Shown: positions 1 through 8,580, numbered from the stretch's first letter. The stretch is 46,217 nt of DNA from Neochlamydia sp. AcF84 (GCF_011087585.1 NZ_VJOT01000068.1:1-46217); one strand, 5' to 3'. Numbers and translations: made by a program. The notes: generated by a model from the letters alone, not told the origin.

Positions 1-141
1 GCCCTTCTTCCCCGTGCTTTTATTTTCCCTCCATCCTTTAATGGTTTCATCCGAAAACCATAAAGTTATGCTTCCTCTTTGTTCTAAAGCTTTGTTATAT
101 TCGGACCAATTACGTATGCGATAGTTAAGCTTTTTTTCCAT
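1..141 (-). CDS. IS5-family transposase, N-terminal part (cut by window edge)
   Basis: Minus-strand translation from the ATG at 139-141 gives 47 uninterrupted residues running off the left edge. It begins MEKKLNYRIRNWSEYNKALE and continues with QRGSITLWFSDETIKGW. The pattern NWxxYNKAL-xRGSxTxWF is the hallmark N-terminus of IS5/IS903-group DDE transposases, which cut and paste their own element. The DDE catalytic part is outside the window, so whether the gene is intact is unknown. Placement next to the matching inverted repeat supports the call. Confidence 0.75.
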   Translation of the reverse strand, partial: MEKKLNYRIRNWSEYNKALEQRGSITLWFSDETIKGWRENKSTGKKG

Positions 142-243
142 AGCCTGCCTATATTTTTGTTTAAGCAAACTAAATTTTATAGCTCTTATGTGTTAAAGGG
201 CAATCTTATCGCCTACACTTCTTAGCATTTACGCAACAATGCC
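1..243 (-). mobile_element. IS5-family (IS903-like) element, end only
   Basis: This is the 5' end of an insertion sequence whose remainder lies left of the window. Bases 226-243, read on the minus strand, give GGCATTGTTGCGTAAATG, which closely resembles the terminal inverted repeat of IS903-type members of the IS5 family (GGCTTTGTTGAATAAATC type, from memory). The transposase start at 141 lies about 100 bases inside this end, as expected. The other end and any target duplication cannot be seen. The sequence just outside (244 onward) leads into a decayed LRR gene end. Confidence 0.65.
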
Positions 244-337
244 GGTGTTAGAGCTTTTTCTATGCTAGTTTAGGAGCTTTATTGCCGAGATTACCTTCGT
301 AAGAGTTTTTATATCTTACTTTTACTTTAAGATAAAG

Positions 338-487
338 CAGCTTCCTCAATTACAAGTGTCTAGTTTAAAAAACAACTAGCTTACTTCCCTTCCTTCAGAA
401 ATGAGGCAATTTCCTGAAAGGTTAAATCTCCTCTTAGAAGAAATTCTTCTATGTTGGTTGTATCCTAAGGAAAATCTATTAAGCTGA
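338..487 (+). pseudogene. LRR gene relic, plus strand
   Basis: Plus-strand frame from 338 reads QLPQLQVSSLKNN-stop-LTSLPSEMRQFPERLN and ends at TGA 485-487. From L350 the spacing matches one 23-residue LRR unit of the family seen elsewhere in the window. An in-frame TAG (377-379) replaces the usual Gln before LTSLP. No start or F-box is visible upstream. It meets the minus-strand LRR relic tail to tail near 481-487, so two LRR gene ends have been brought together in opposite orientation. Confidence 0.55.
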
Positions 488-749
488 AAAATTTGCCCTA
501 TCTCCAGGAAATATTGGTAAGATGGTTATTATCTGAGTTAAGGCATTGCAGCTTCGATAGCTGTCCAATCTCTGGAGGAAGGGAGGTAAGCTGATTGTTC
601 TAGAAGAGCAATTGCAGTCGCGATAGCTGTCTCATCTCTATAGGAATAATGGTAAGCTAGCTGCTGTTTAAATGAAGATGTTTAACCTGAGATAACTGAC
701 CTATCTCTATAGGAAGGGTGGTAAGCAGGTTGCCACTTAAGTGGAGCTT
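481..749 (-). pseudogene. Decayed 3' part of the F-box/LRR gene
   Basis: Past the TAA at 750-752, the same minus-strand frame continues for about four more LRR units: KLHLSGNLLTTLPIEIGQLSQ, then VKHLHLNSS-stop-LTIIPIE, then LQLLF-stop-NNQLTSLPPEIGQLSK, then LQCLNSDNNHLTNI. After that a frame change is needed to read the next EIGQIFQL. The stops replace Gln or Asn positions of the repeat, so they are point mutations of a once longer protein. There is no separate start. This is best read as the dead tail of the gene at 750-1832. Confidence 0.75.
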
Positions 750-1832
750 TTACAGCTTGGATAGCTGCCCGATTTCTGCAGGCAGACTGGTGAGCTGGTT
801 ATGATTTAAGCAAAGCTTTTGCAGCTGAGACAGTTGCCCGATTTCTGCAGGAAGGCTGGTGAGCTGATTTTGATTTAAGTAAAACTCTTCCAGCTGAGAT
901 AGTTGCCCGATTTCTGTAGGCAGAGCGGTGAGCTGGTTTTGATCTAAGTAAAGCCCTTTCAGCTTGGATAGCTGCCCGATTTCTGCAGGAAGGCTGGTAA
1001 GCTGGTTTTGATTTAAGCAAAGCTTTTGCAGCTGAGTCAGTTGCCCGATTTCAGTAGGCAGGGGGGTGAGCTGGTTTTGATTTAAGTAAAGCTTTTGCAG
1101 CTGAGTCAGTTGCCCGATTTCTGCAGGCAGGGCGGTGAGCTGGTTTTGATCTAAGTAAAGCGTTTGCAGCTGAGATAGCTGCCCGATTTCTGCAGGCAGA
1201 GCGGTAAGATGGTTTCGGCTTAAGTAAAGGATTTGCAGCTGAGATAACTGGAATATTTCTGGAGGTAAAAAAGTCAAGCCTACGCTAGATAAGCCTGCGC
1301 TAGATAAATATAAAGTCGTGGTATTTTTACAATTTTCCTCAATCCAATCTCTAAGTAGCTCTCCTTTTTTCTCTAGAGGCAAGTGCTTAATTTCTGCTCG
1401 GCTCAAGTATTCTCTCCCACCAGGAAGTTTTTTCCAAAGTAAAAGGCGATTAATATTTACAAGATAGTAAGAGTAATTAGCCAGCGTTAAGCCTTTTTTT
1501 TCTTCTGTTTTCTCTTTAGATTCTAAAGGAGAAATAGATTTAGATAAGGTAAAAACTTGTTTAAAAGATAGATAGACTTTTTCAGTAGAGGTAGGTACAT
1601 GATTGAGTTGATAAACTTTAGCTAACATAAGAGTTTGCTGGGTAGTAGCATCTCCCCTTGGGAAATGAAGCTGTGCTATTTTTTTATAAAGAGAAGGCAT
1701 GAATTCAGTAGCTAGCAGATGATGCCATCTCTTACAGACACTAAATAAGGAAGGAACTGCGCAAGCCTCTAAGATAGGGAGTAGCAATTCATTGGGTAAG
1801 CTTTCAATAGAGGCTGAAGAGATATGATGCAT
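750..1832 (-). CDS. F-box/LRR protein, C-terminally truncated
   Basis: A predicted host-directed protein of about 360 residues. Residues 10-45 form an F-box (SIESLPNELLLPILEAC, then VCKRWHHLL). A ~130-residue linker shared with three paralogues in this window follows, including NINRLLLWKKLPGG and LLRDWIEENCK. LRRs of 23 residues start near residue 185: one atypical unit plus seven canonical ones, then a stop where the repeat continues in the DNA. The start is set at 1832 because all four paralogues begin ATGCAT after GGAAATAA(A/G). The frame is open to 1907, but that would put the promoter -10 (1885-1890) inside the gene. A 15-bp tandem duplication (1278-1292/1293-1307) adds five residues to the first LRR. 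F-box proteins recruit substrates to SCF ubiquitin ligases; bacterial ones act in the host. That role is inferred. It may be a pseudogene. Confidence 0.75.
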   Translation of the reverse strand: MHHISSASIESLPNELLLPILEACAVPSLFSVCKRWHHLLATEFMPSLYKKIAQLHFPRGDATTQQTLMLAKVYQLNHVPTSTEKVYLSFKQVFTLSKSISPLESKEKTEEKKGLTLANYSYYLVNINRLLLWKKLPGGREYLSRAEIKHLPLEKKGELLRDWIEENCKNTTTLYLSSAGLSSVGLTFLPPEIFQLSQLQILYLSRNHLTALPAEIGQLSQLQTLYLDQNQLTALPAEIGQLTQLQKLYLNQNQLTPLPTEIGQLTQLQKLCLNQNQLTSLPAEIGQLSKLKGLYLDQNQLTALPTEIGQLSQLEEFYLNQNQLTSLPAEIGQLSQLQKLCLNHNQLTSLPAEIGQLSKL

Positions 1833-1884
1833 TTTATTTCCTGGGGTAGTAATAACTTTTTCAGTATTTTTATTTTTTAAAGAC

Positions 1885-1912
1885 AATATAAAAAAATTAA
1901 AAAGCAAGTCAA
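1885..1912 (-). promoter_or_regulatory. Predicted sigma70-type promoter of the F-box/LRR gene
   Basis: On the minus strand, TTGACT (1907-1912) and TATATT (1885-1890) are separated by 16 bases. The same arrangement with nearly identical spacer sequence precedes the F-box/LRR genes starting at 28505 and 30386, and a version with a changed -35 precedes 32258. Conservation across paralogues is the main support. Confidence 0.7.
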
Positions 1913-1935
1913 ATCAATTCGAATCCTTATCACCC

Positions 1936-1945
1936 GGGGGGGGGG
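1936..1945. repeat. G10 homopolymer near the F-box/LRR promoter
   Basis: Ten consecutive G on the plus strand lie 24 bases upstream of the -35 of the minus-strand F-box/LRR gene. The paralogous region before 28505 has C7 (28341-28347) in a similar context, while the copy before 30386 is interrupted. Such a tract is unusual in AT-rich DNA and could slip in replication. Confidence 0.8.
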
Positions 1946-1964
1946 CTGTTAAGCAAAGAGCAAG

Positions 1965-2249
1965 CTACTGTGCTTTGTAGGCGATAGCTAGATATAGAAG
2001 GTTGTTGCTTAGCATATATTTAAGTTTTTTTACAAACTTATCTAATTGGCGTTTAGCATCGCTTGGACATGAAAACTCTTGCTGTAGGAGCTTAATAAAG
2101 GCTTTGGCTTCTTTTTCACTATCCTTGTTGTAGGGCTTCTTGCCTTGTAACCCATGTAAAAAATTTCTGATGAAAATGTAGTGTAGCGATGGGTAGAAAA
2201 TGCTTACTGGCAATATTTTGTGGATATGACTTTTGGCACCAGGCGCCAC
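1965..2249 (-). CDS. Small uncharacterised ORF, possibly a gene fragment
   Basis: An open frame of 94 residues with a GTG start. The first ~35 residues look unlike a normal N-terminus. The rest is Lys-rich and probably helical (AKAFIKLLQQEF, then QLDKFVKKLKYMLSNN). I do not recognise it. It lies between a broken LRR gene and normal genes, so it may be the C-terminal relic of a larger or mobile gene rather than a functional protein. No ribosome-binding site stands out before the GTG. Confidence 0.3.
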   Translation of the reverse strand: MAPGAKSHIHKILPVSIFYPSLHYIFIRNFLHGLQGKKPYNKDSEKEAKAFIKLLQQEFSCPSDAKRQLDKFVKKLKYMLSNNLLYLAIAYKAQ

Positions 2250-2485
2250 CTATCCTACTTTTTTGGTTAACATGAGGTATGGGATAAGGAAATAGTTGGA
2301 AAAATGACCTTTAACTCGCAAATATAAAAGTGGGTGACTATTAAAGTTGCATGTGACTTAGGCTTAATTATCCCCTGCAAGGAAGGAGACTAAAATAGCT
2401 AAAGTAATAAAAAATTTATTATCCACACCTTTCTGATTGCGAATATAAATTTTAAAATATAAGGTAAACAAAAAGGGAGGAACTG
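2250..2485. other. Intergenic, AT-rich
   Basis: No gene is supported here. It contains one perfect DnaA-box-like 9-mer, TTATCCACA, at 2419-2427, 59 bases before the next start. A single box does not indicate an origin. Confidence 0.5.
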
Positions 2486-2953
2486 ATGGCACGCTTTTTA
2501 TTTAGCTTATTCCTATGGGCGAGTACCTCTTTATTTGCTCAGAATGAATTGCCTCTTGCTTCTACGGAGATTAACAATTTTTTACATTCTTTTGATGTTG
2601 CTTGGAATACGCATAACACAAAAGCTTTAATGTCTTTATGGAGTACCCAAGGAGATTTTATGACTCCCCAGGGACGCTGGATCATGAATCCTACCCAACT
2701 TGAGAAGCACTTTGAATCTGGAAAGCTTGGTTTTTACGGAAAAAGTACGATTAGTCAATCGCTAGATGCGGCTCGTTTATTAAATCTTGAGCTTGTAATA
2801 GTCGATAGCACAGTCAGATTGAATAAAGGGGATAAAAATGATCCTCTTAACTCGATTTTGCAGCATGCCGTGTATATTTTAATAAAGAATAAAGAGCAAT
2901 GGAAAATTTTAAGCCTTAGAATGTATCAATTTCAGCCTCAGTCTGTCGAATGA
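2486..2953 (+). CDS. Secreted NTF2-like (SnoaL/DUF4440-type) protein
   Basis: The product has 155 residues. Residues 1-19 are a hydrophobic signal peptide ending near LFAQN, so export to the periplasm is likely. The rest fits the small NTF2-like fold: an N-terminal helix (NNFLHSFDVAWNTHN) followed by the typical DFMTPQGRW stretch, then alternating strands ending WKILSLRMYQ. Members bind small molecules or act as SnoaL-like enzymes; the substrate cannot be told. A strong Shine-Dalgarno (GGGAGGAA) precedes the ATG. The stop overlaps the next gene by four bases (ATGA), so the two genes are probably translationally coupled. Confidence 0.65.
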   Translation: MARFLFSLFLWASTSLFAQNELPLASTEINNFLHSFDVAWNTHNTKALMSLWSTQGDFMTPQGRWIMNPTQLEKHFESGKLGFYGKSTISQSLDAARLLNLELVIVDSTVRLNKGDKNDPLNSILQHAVYILIKNKEQWKILSLRMYQFQPQSVE

Positions 2954-3807
2954 TTATAAGACCCCTTGCATTAGAGCATCAGCCTCTTCTCTCGCCGGCT
3001 TGGCGAGATCTATGTGTAACCTATGACTTGCGTTTTGCCGAGTATAGCTTTGCCAATGCTTTTTTATTCCGAAAAAAATATGCTTATCAGTTTGTGGAAT
3101 GCTCAACTCCCTGCCTTCAAGGAAGATGGCAGAATAATGAGTGTTTTGTCATTCCTAGTGTGCCTCCTAAGCAAGTAAAATTTAAACTTTCCCAGCTTGT
3201 GCCAGGCTGCATCTGCAGTTTTTTTCCTCTGCCGGATGCTTGGGCAGAAGAGTGTCAAAAGATGAATATGTCTTTGGCCTCCTGCCGAGCCGATACAGAC
3301 TATCTTTTTCGCAAATCCAAACTGCAAACCTTACAGGGTAGAAAATTAAGCAGCCGAAGAAATTTATTAAATCAGCTAGAAAATAAATGTTTTCTTGAAT
3401 CTAAAGAAATTAAAGAGGAAAACATACAAGAGGCTTTGGAGCTACTGGAGAAATGGCAATCGCAAAGGAAAGATTCTAAAGAAACAACCGACTACGACTC
3501 TTGTTTAGAAGCATTAACGTTAATCTCAAAGCTCCATCTTTTTGGAAGAATAGCATATGCTGATGGCCAAGCTTTTGGATTTACGCTGGGTGAACTTCTG
3601 ACTCCAAAGACAGCTTTATTGCATTTCACCAAAGCTTTAACCACAACTAAAGGGGCGACACCCTATCTTTATCGAGATTTTGCATTAAACCTACCTGAGA
3701 GTGTGCAGTGGATCAACTTGGAGCAAGATTTAGGGATTCCTACTCTTAGACAAGCTAAAATTGCATACAATCCTGATCTATTGTTAACTAAATGGAAAGC
3801 TTCATAA
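2950..3807 (+). CDS. DUF2156 (phosphatidylglycerol lysyltransferase C-terminal-like) protein
   Basis: The product has 285 residues. It begins with the family's characteristic N-terminal pattern (DLRFAEYSFANAFLFRKKYAYQF). The central part has RKLSSRRNLLNQL, and the C-terminal half contains GRIAYADGQAFGFTLGE and INLEQDLGIPTLRQAK, which matches the tandem GNAT-like fold of DUF2156. Relatives include the catalytic domain of MprF-type aminoacyl-phosphatidylglycerol synthases, but stand-alone cytosolic members like this have no settled function. There are no membrane segments. The gene overlaps the NTF2-like gene by four bases and is convergent with tag. Confidence 0.75.
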   Translation: MIIRPLALEHQPLLSPAWRDLCVTYDLRFAEYSFANAFLFRKKYAYQFVECSTPCLQGRWQNNECFVIPSVPPKQVKFKLSQLVPGCICSFFPLPDAWAEECQKMNMSLASCRADTDYLFRKSKLQTLQGRKLSSRRNLLNQLENKCFLESKEIKEENIQEALELLEKWQSQRKDSKETTDYDSCLEALTLISKLHLFGRIAYADGQAFGFTLGELLTPKTALLHFTKALTTTKGATPYLYRDFALNLPESVQWINLEQDLGIPTLRQAKIAYNPDLLLTKWKAS

Positions 3808-3902
3808 AGATTGACATAAGAAACTACCAAAGCAAAGAAAAAGCTAAGAAACAAGGCATAGCAGATAAAACTTTTTATTCCTCGTCTATTAATACGCAAC
3901 GA

Positions 3903-4496
3903 TTAAGTTTCATGGACATAGCAAAAGCAGTCTTGTGTATGATCGTTAACCATACCCACTGCTTGCATATAAGCATACATGATAGTAGGGCCTACAAATT
4001 TGAAATTCCGGCGGCGTAAATCCTTACTCAGGGCTCGTGACTCTTCTGTCTCAGCAGGAACTTCTTTGATACTTTTCCGGTAATTATTCTTAGTTTTCCC
4101 TCCTACAAATTGCCAAACGTAAGCATCAAAGGTCCCAAATTCTTCACGTACCTCCATGAATCTTTGAGCGTTGTGGATGGTCGCATGAATTTTTAAACGA
4201 TTTTTGATAATCCCTGGATTTTTCATTAGATCTTCTACTTGCTCCTGAGTGAACTTAGCTACTTCTAGCCAGTTAAAATTAGCAAAGGCTTTGGCATAAT
4301 TTAGACGGCGCTTAAGGATCGTCTCCCAACTGAGACCGGCTTGGGCACTCTCTAAAACTAAAAACTCGAAATGCTTAAGATCGTCATGGACGGCGACACC
4401 CCATTCATTATCGTGATATTCTTCATAAAGTTGATGATCTTTGGGCACCCAAGCACATCTTGAGCGTTCTTGTGGGTTAGTTAAATCTTTTTTCAT
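3903..4496 (-). CDS. tag: DNA-3-methyladenine glycosylase I
   Basis: Removes 3-methyladenine from alkylated DNA, opening base-excision repair. At 197 residues it has normal family length. The N-terminal signature RCAWVPKDHQLYEEYHDNEWG supplies zinc ligands C14 and H28, and the C-terminal VNDHTQDCFC supplies H186 and C190, matching the zinc snap of E. coli Tag. LESAQAGLSW includes E49, equivalent to the base-recognising Glu. The HhH-like core (VEDLMKNPGIIKNRLKIHATIHNA) is complete. The gene stands alone, convergent with the DUF2156 gene and divergent from the large orphan at 4627. Confidence 0.95.
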   Translation of the reverse strand: MKKDLTNPQERSRCAWVPKDHQLYEEYHDNEWGVAVHDDLKHFEFLVLESAQAGLSWETILKRRLNYAKAFANFNWLEVAKFTQEQVEDLMKNPGIIKNRLKIHATIHNAQRFMEVREEFGTFDAYVWQFVGGKTKNNYRKSIKEVPAETEESRALSKDLRRRNFKFVGPTIMYAYMQAVGMVNDHTQDCFCYVHET

Positions 4497-4626
4497 TCAA
4501 ATTCAGGGGATAAAAAATTCTTTAAATGTTTTATTCTTAGGTATTCATTTTGTTATAAAGATAAATTACTTGTATATAACATGAAAATTAAGCATATATA
4601 AAATGAATTTAAAAAGAGAGCGCTAG

Positions 4627-6840
4627 ATGAATACTATTCCTCATTCTACACATAAAAGCCAAGAAAATAATCTTACCAGCAAAGATTTTGATGCTCTTGG
4701 TTCTACCAAAGGAAAACATCGGTCGGTACAAGATCTTATCACTCTTTTTACGCCGCCTAAAGAACAAGAAAAAGGGGAGACTAAGAAAAAAATAACAGCT
4801 AGTGTACGGAAGCGTAACTTAGAAAAAGAACGTTTAACTTCTAAAGAGAAAGAGAAGGAAGAAAAATCTTCTTTAAAAAATCCACTGCCTTCTCGCCCGC
4901 TCCTGAATAACGTGTGTTGGGATCCAGCCTCTTTAGCGCCTAGGTTAAACTCTTCTACTAGCTTTGAGCTAAGTACCTATTCTCCAAGTAATTCATCCGG
5001 CTCGAGTGATTGTATAAAAAATTTTTTACCTAATCCTGAGGGCATAAACATTTATGATTTTTTTAAAAGCGAGGAAAGTATAATTTCTTTAAAAGAAGCT
5101 AGGAATCTCCCTTTGCATGCTGTTTTGCTATCTTTACGTTTACTAGGCTACGAGGCTATAAAAGCCTCTGAAGAAAAGATATATTATTCGGAAGGCTTAA
5201 AAGAAGCGGAAAAAACTTTAAAGTTGGCTTTAGAAAAATTTTGTGGGGAATCTGAGAAGTTTTCCGCCTTTGCAGCAGACAAGGCTTTCCCCCTATGGGA
5301 TTCCCAGCATGAAACGAGGCTTTTAAATTTGGTCCAAAAATTTTTAAAGGATAAAATCTTTTTGGATTCAGAGCTGATGACTGAACGTAATAAAAAAATT
5401 ATTAAAAAATATGCCCCTCATACAGCAGAGTTATTTAATAATATCACCCGACTTGAAAAAAAAAGTTATCTCATACAAGAAAGAATACAATCTTTTAGGG
5501 CAGAGGGAACTGCTAAAATAAATCATTCTTCGTCTCCTCCCCGAAGTATCTCCTTTTCACCCGAGGTGAAGCCAAGTACATCTTTCTCTTCCCTTTCCTC
5601 TTTAAATATTACCTTGAGGAAGAAAGAGGAGATAAGCATAGAATCCAGGGAAACCCTAGAATATGCAAAAATTTCCAACGATTATCTTTACCTAAAGCAA
5701 TTGAAATTTGCTTTAGAAGCACATAAAGCCACTTTACTAAAAATTAGCCAACATATTAAGACTTTTGATCCCATGTTGGGAATGGAAGAGTGCTTGAAGG
5801 GAACGTTTGCCGAAAAAATTGTCTATTTAATAAAGGAAAATGCAACTTCACTTTTATCCACCATCAATACTACGCCTTTAAAGTTGATAGGAAAAATATT
5901 AGTTAGAACTCTTAGCTTGATTGAAGAGCACCTAGAGAAGCAGCTAAATCCCCAATTAGAATTTATTCATTTAAAATTACTTGAAAACTTAAAATTAAGA
6001 GAAAGCGAGGTCTCTTCCAAGCAAGATTTAAAAGAGAGGGTGATCGATAATTTAGTAACAAACCCTTTAAAAAATTTTAGTGATATTGAACGTATTTTGG
6101 TAGAAGAGGATAACATTATCCATTTATATGAGGAAGGCCAAACCCTTGCTATAGCAGGAAAGACAGCTGCCGAACGCTTCTACTCTTTATTAGAAATATT
6201 CAGTACTCGTTTCTTTGGTAATCCTCACTTATTTAAATTTCTTATCGAGAGGCTAAAAAACCTCTATTCAGAAGAAAAAAGCCTACTTTCTGATCTACAA
6301 AAAGCTTATGAGGTGCTTATAAATTTACACCTTCTAGATAGGGAAGAGCTAAATAAGGAAGTAGAAGAAAACTTTGGCAAAAAGGTCTCACTTGATAAAG
6401 CTTTAATTTATTTAAAAATTAGTTATAACTTTCTTCAACAGAATCTTGTTTATTTGATTAGCAATGTTATGTTAAACACGAGGCGAAGCAAATTCCGTCA
6501 GCAAAAACTATCTCTTAAAACTCCTCGGCTCTCCACCAAGGAAGAAAAAAATCAAATTTATGTGGTTTTTAACCAGCAAGCATGCGAATTTAAATATCTA
6601 AGAAGGGATGGGATTGTTGAGAATGAGGCTATACTGACTCAGCTTTATTCTTTTAAATTCCCTTATCCGCATCAACTTATGCATACCGAGTTTGAGATTT
6701 TTTTCTCTGAAATTCATCTCCATTTTTCTTGCCCTCAAAAAGTTTATGAAAACCATGAAGCCTTGCAAGAAATGGTTTTTGACCTAGGGCTGATAGGGGA
6801 AACTTTTGAGATAGATAAGCTAGATATTCAATTAACGTAG
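4627..6840 (+). CDS. Large charged protein of unknown function, candidate effector
   Basis: I do not recognise this 737-residue protein. Residues 1-130 are polar and low-complexity, rich in Lys/Glu then Ser (TKKKITASVRKR, RLTSKEKEKEEKSS), and look disordered. From about residue 135 it is predominantly helical with heptad-like stretches, broken by another Ser/Pro-rich linker near 300-325 (SSSPPRSISFSPE). The C-terminal ~90 residues look more beta-rich. There is no signal peptide or clear membrane segment. A disordered N-terminus with a helical body is common in type III secreted proteins of Chlamydiae; this is inference only. A weak AGAGAG ribosome site lies before the ATG. It is monocistronic by spacing. 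Confidence 0.6.
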   Translation: MNTIPHSTHKSQENNLTSKDFDALGSTKGKHRSVQDLITLFTPPKEQEKGETKKKITASVRKRNLEKERLTSKEKEKEEKSSLKNPLPSRPLLNNVCWDPASLAPRLNSSTSFELSTYSPSNSSGSSDCIKNFLPNPEGINIYDFFKSEESIISLKEARNLPLHAVLLSLRLLGYEAIKASEEKIYYSEGLKEAEKTLKLALEKFCGESEKFSAFAADKAFPLWDSQHETRLLNLVQKFLKDKIFLDSELMTERNKKIIKKYAPHTAELFNNITRLEKKSYLIQERIQSFRAEGTAKINHSSSPPRSISFSPEVKPSTSFSSLSSLNITLRKKEEISIESRETLEYAKISNDYLYLKQLKFALEAHKATLLKISQHIKTFDPMLGMEECLKGTFAEKIVYLIKENATSLLSTINTTPLKLIGKILVRTLSLIEEHLEKQLNPQLEFIHLKLLENLKLRESEVSSKQDLKERVIDNLVTNPLKNFSDIERILVEEDNIIHLYEEGQTLAIAGKTAAERFYSLLEIFSTRFFGNPHLFKFLIERLKNLYSEEKSLLSDLQKAYEVLINLHLLDREELNKEVEENFGKKVSLDKALIYLKISYNFLQQNLVYLISNVMLNTRRSKFRQQKLSLKTPRLSTKEEKNQIYVVFNQQACEFKYLRRDGIVENEAILTQLYSFKFPYPHQLMHTEFEIFFSEIHLHFSCPQKVYENHEALQEMVFDLGLIGETFEIDKLDIQLT

Positions 6841-7159
6841 CTTATCCCACCTCATCATTCAACAATAAAGCTATGATCTTTCTTAAGGAGATAAACGAGA
6901 GAGGCTGCAAGAAAAAGGCTAAAGAAATCTCTTTTTCCTGCTGGTAAGGGCGGCAGATCCTTTTTTCTCTCACTTATTTTGTGAATAATTTTTTATAAAA
7001 AACATTCCTCAAATATTTTCTTTTCCAAAAGCCTTGAGATTATTTGCTGATTTTATTATGTATATAAGTGCTCGTGGATAAAAAGCTTATAAATTTTACT
7101 TGTTGATTAGCAAAATGTAGCGGTTTTTTTCTTACTAATAGTTGAAAGCGGAGGGGGAT

Positions 7160-7837
7160 ATGAATATAGCTTGGTTGTTAGCAGAGTTTATCGGCACGTT
7201 TACTCTCATCTTTATTGGTGCTGGATCCATTTGCTTAAATGAGATGACCCATGGGGGAGTGGGGTTGTTAGGAATCGCTGTTGCTCATGGCCTTGCTATT
7301 GCAGTCATGATATCAGCATTGGCACACATTTCGGGAGGAAAGTTCAATCCCGCAGTGAGTGTGGCAGTGTGGGCTAGTGGCCAGCAAAGTACAATTCTTA
7401 CCTTTGCTGAAATAGTCGCTCAACTTTTAGGCGCTATTGTAGGAGCTTTTGCTTTACAGTGGGTATTTCCTGCCACTACTATTTCTATGGCTAAGTTAGG
7501 AACTCCTGTTATAGAGACTAGCTTATCTAGTTTCGTAGGAATTTTTACTGAAGCTATATTGACTTTTCTACTTGTGCTAGTGGTGTATGGAACGGTTGTA
7601 GACACACGAGGGGATTCTAAAGGCATGAGTGGGCTTGCGATCGGGGGTTTTATCTTATGTGGCATATTGATGGGAGGAGGAATAACAGGTGCTGCCATGA
7701 ATCCTGCTAGAGCTTTTGGCCCAGCTCTGATATCAGGCGAATGGGCTTATCAATATGTCTACTGGATAGGGCCTATAATAGGTGGACTTCTAGCGGGAAT
7801 CTTATATAGCCGCCTACTGATGAAGAGCAAGCTTTAA
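7160..7837 (+). CDS. MIP-family channel (aquaporin/glycerol-facilitator type)
   Basis: A 225-residue inner-membrane channel with six predicted membrane segments and both signature half-helices: SGGKFNPAV (NPA at 63-65) and MNPARAFGPAL (NPA at 181-183, followed by the filter Arg184). The frame is open six codons further to a TTG at 7142, but ATG 7160 has a strong GGAGGGGG site directly upstream and gives the usual start MNIAWLLAEFIGTF. By spacing from the second NPA, the selectivity-filter position that is His in AqpZ appears to be Ile169, as in archaeal AqpM, so small solutes besides water may pass. Substrate is uncertain. No neighbour hints at a pathway. Confidence 0.9.
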   Translation: MNIAWLLAEFIGTFTLIFIGAGSICLNEMTHGGVGLLGIAVAHGLAIAVMISALAHISGGKFNPAVSVAVWASGQQSTILTFAEIVAQLLGAIVGAFALQWVFPATTISMAKLGTPVIETSLSSFVGIFTEAILTFLLVLVVYGTVVDTRGDSKGMSGLAIGGFILCGILMGGGITGAAMNPARAFGPALISGEWAYQYVYWIGPIIGGLLAGILYSRLLMKSKL

Positions 7838-8580
7838 GAACCTCAATTTACAGTGAATTAGCTCTTAATAAGCTAATCGCTTAGTATGCTTTTTTTCTCT
7901 TCGCTAAGGTAATTGTTTTATAAGCACAATTTTTAAGATCATTCATAAATAAAAATGTTAGCTGCTTAAAAGCACACAGAACAGGGGTAAGAAAGTAAAA
8001 AAATAAAGTTAACGGTTAGGATAAAGTTTTTTAAGCTCGTTTTAAAAAGAGAGTGTTTTTATGGATAAATTTCATCACGAGAAGGTGAAATTTTTCCGGC
8101 CCGTGTTGCTTGTTTAATTAATTTCTTATAAGTTGCCATGACCCTTTAAATATACCGTTAACAGATTTCACCCTCCTCATGGCTTATTTAATCGTCATAG
8201 AAAAGAGAGTTATCTTTCATATAGGAATAAGTTAATCTTACGTAGAAATAGTTCAAGAAGTCTTAATATCTTTCTCCTTTGGCTTTTTTATAAGATCTTT
8301 GTATGTCAGCCTTTTTAAATTTTTTTATCCTTTTCTTTAAGCTTTATTAAGCTTTAAGCTAATACTTTGCTCCATTTTTTTGATTTTATCTTCTCTAATT
8401 TTTTAAGAATTAAAAGATTGAAAAGCTTAGCAACAACCAACTCTAACCTCACTTATCTAGGAAAGCAAAATATACAATGGGTGAATAGAAAAGATTTATC
8501 GATGCATGAAAAAGAAATAATATTTTTCATTTGATTACTCTTATGAAATAGGTAGAATGGCCAATAGATTATCAAATTAG
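7838..8580. other. Long AT-rich intergenic region
   Basis: 743 bases without a supportable gene. Only very short frames occur, and no tRNA-like fold or clear inverted repeat was found by eye. It may hold the promoter of the antiporter gene, but no convincing -35/-10 pair stands out. Confidence 0.5.

Noticed and set aside
799-1020. Open minus-strand frame of 73 residues inside the first LRR gene
   Set aside because: It is another frame of the same LRR repeats; its apparent periodicity is a by-product of the DNA repeat.
2419-2427. Perfect DnaA-box 9-mer TTATCCACA
   Set aside because: Only a single box was found, with no cluster and no dnaA or dnaN nearby, so it does not support an origin of replication.
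3792-4019. Open plus-strand frame of 75 residues between the DUF2156 gene and tag
   Set aside because: Most of it is antisense to the conserved 3' end of tag and it matches no family.
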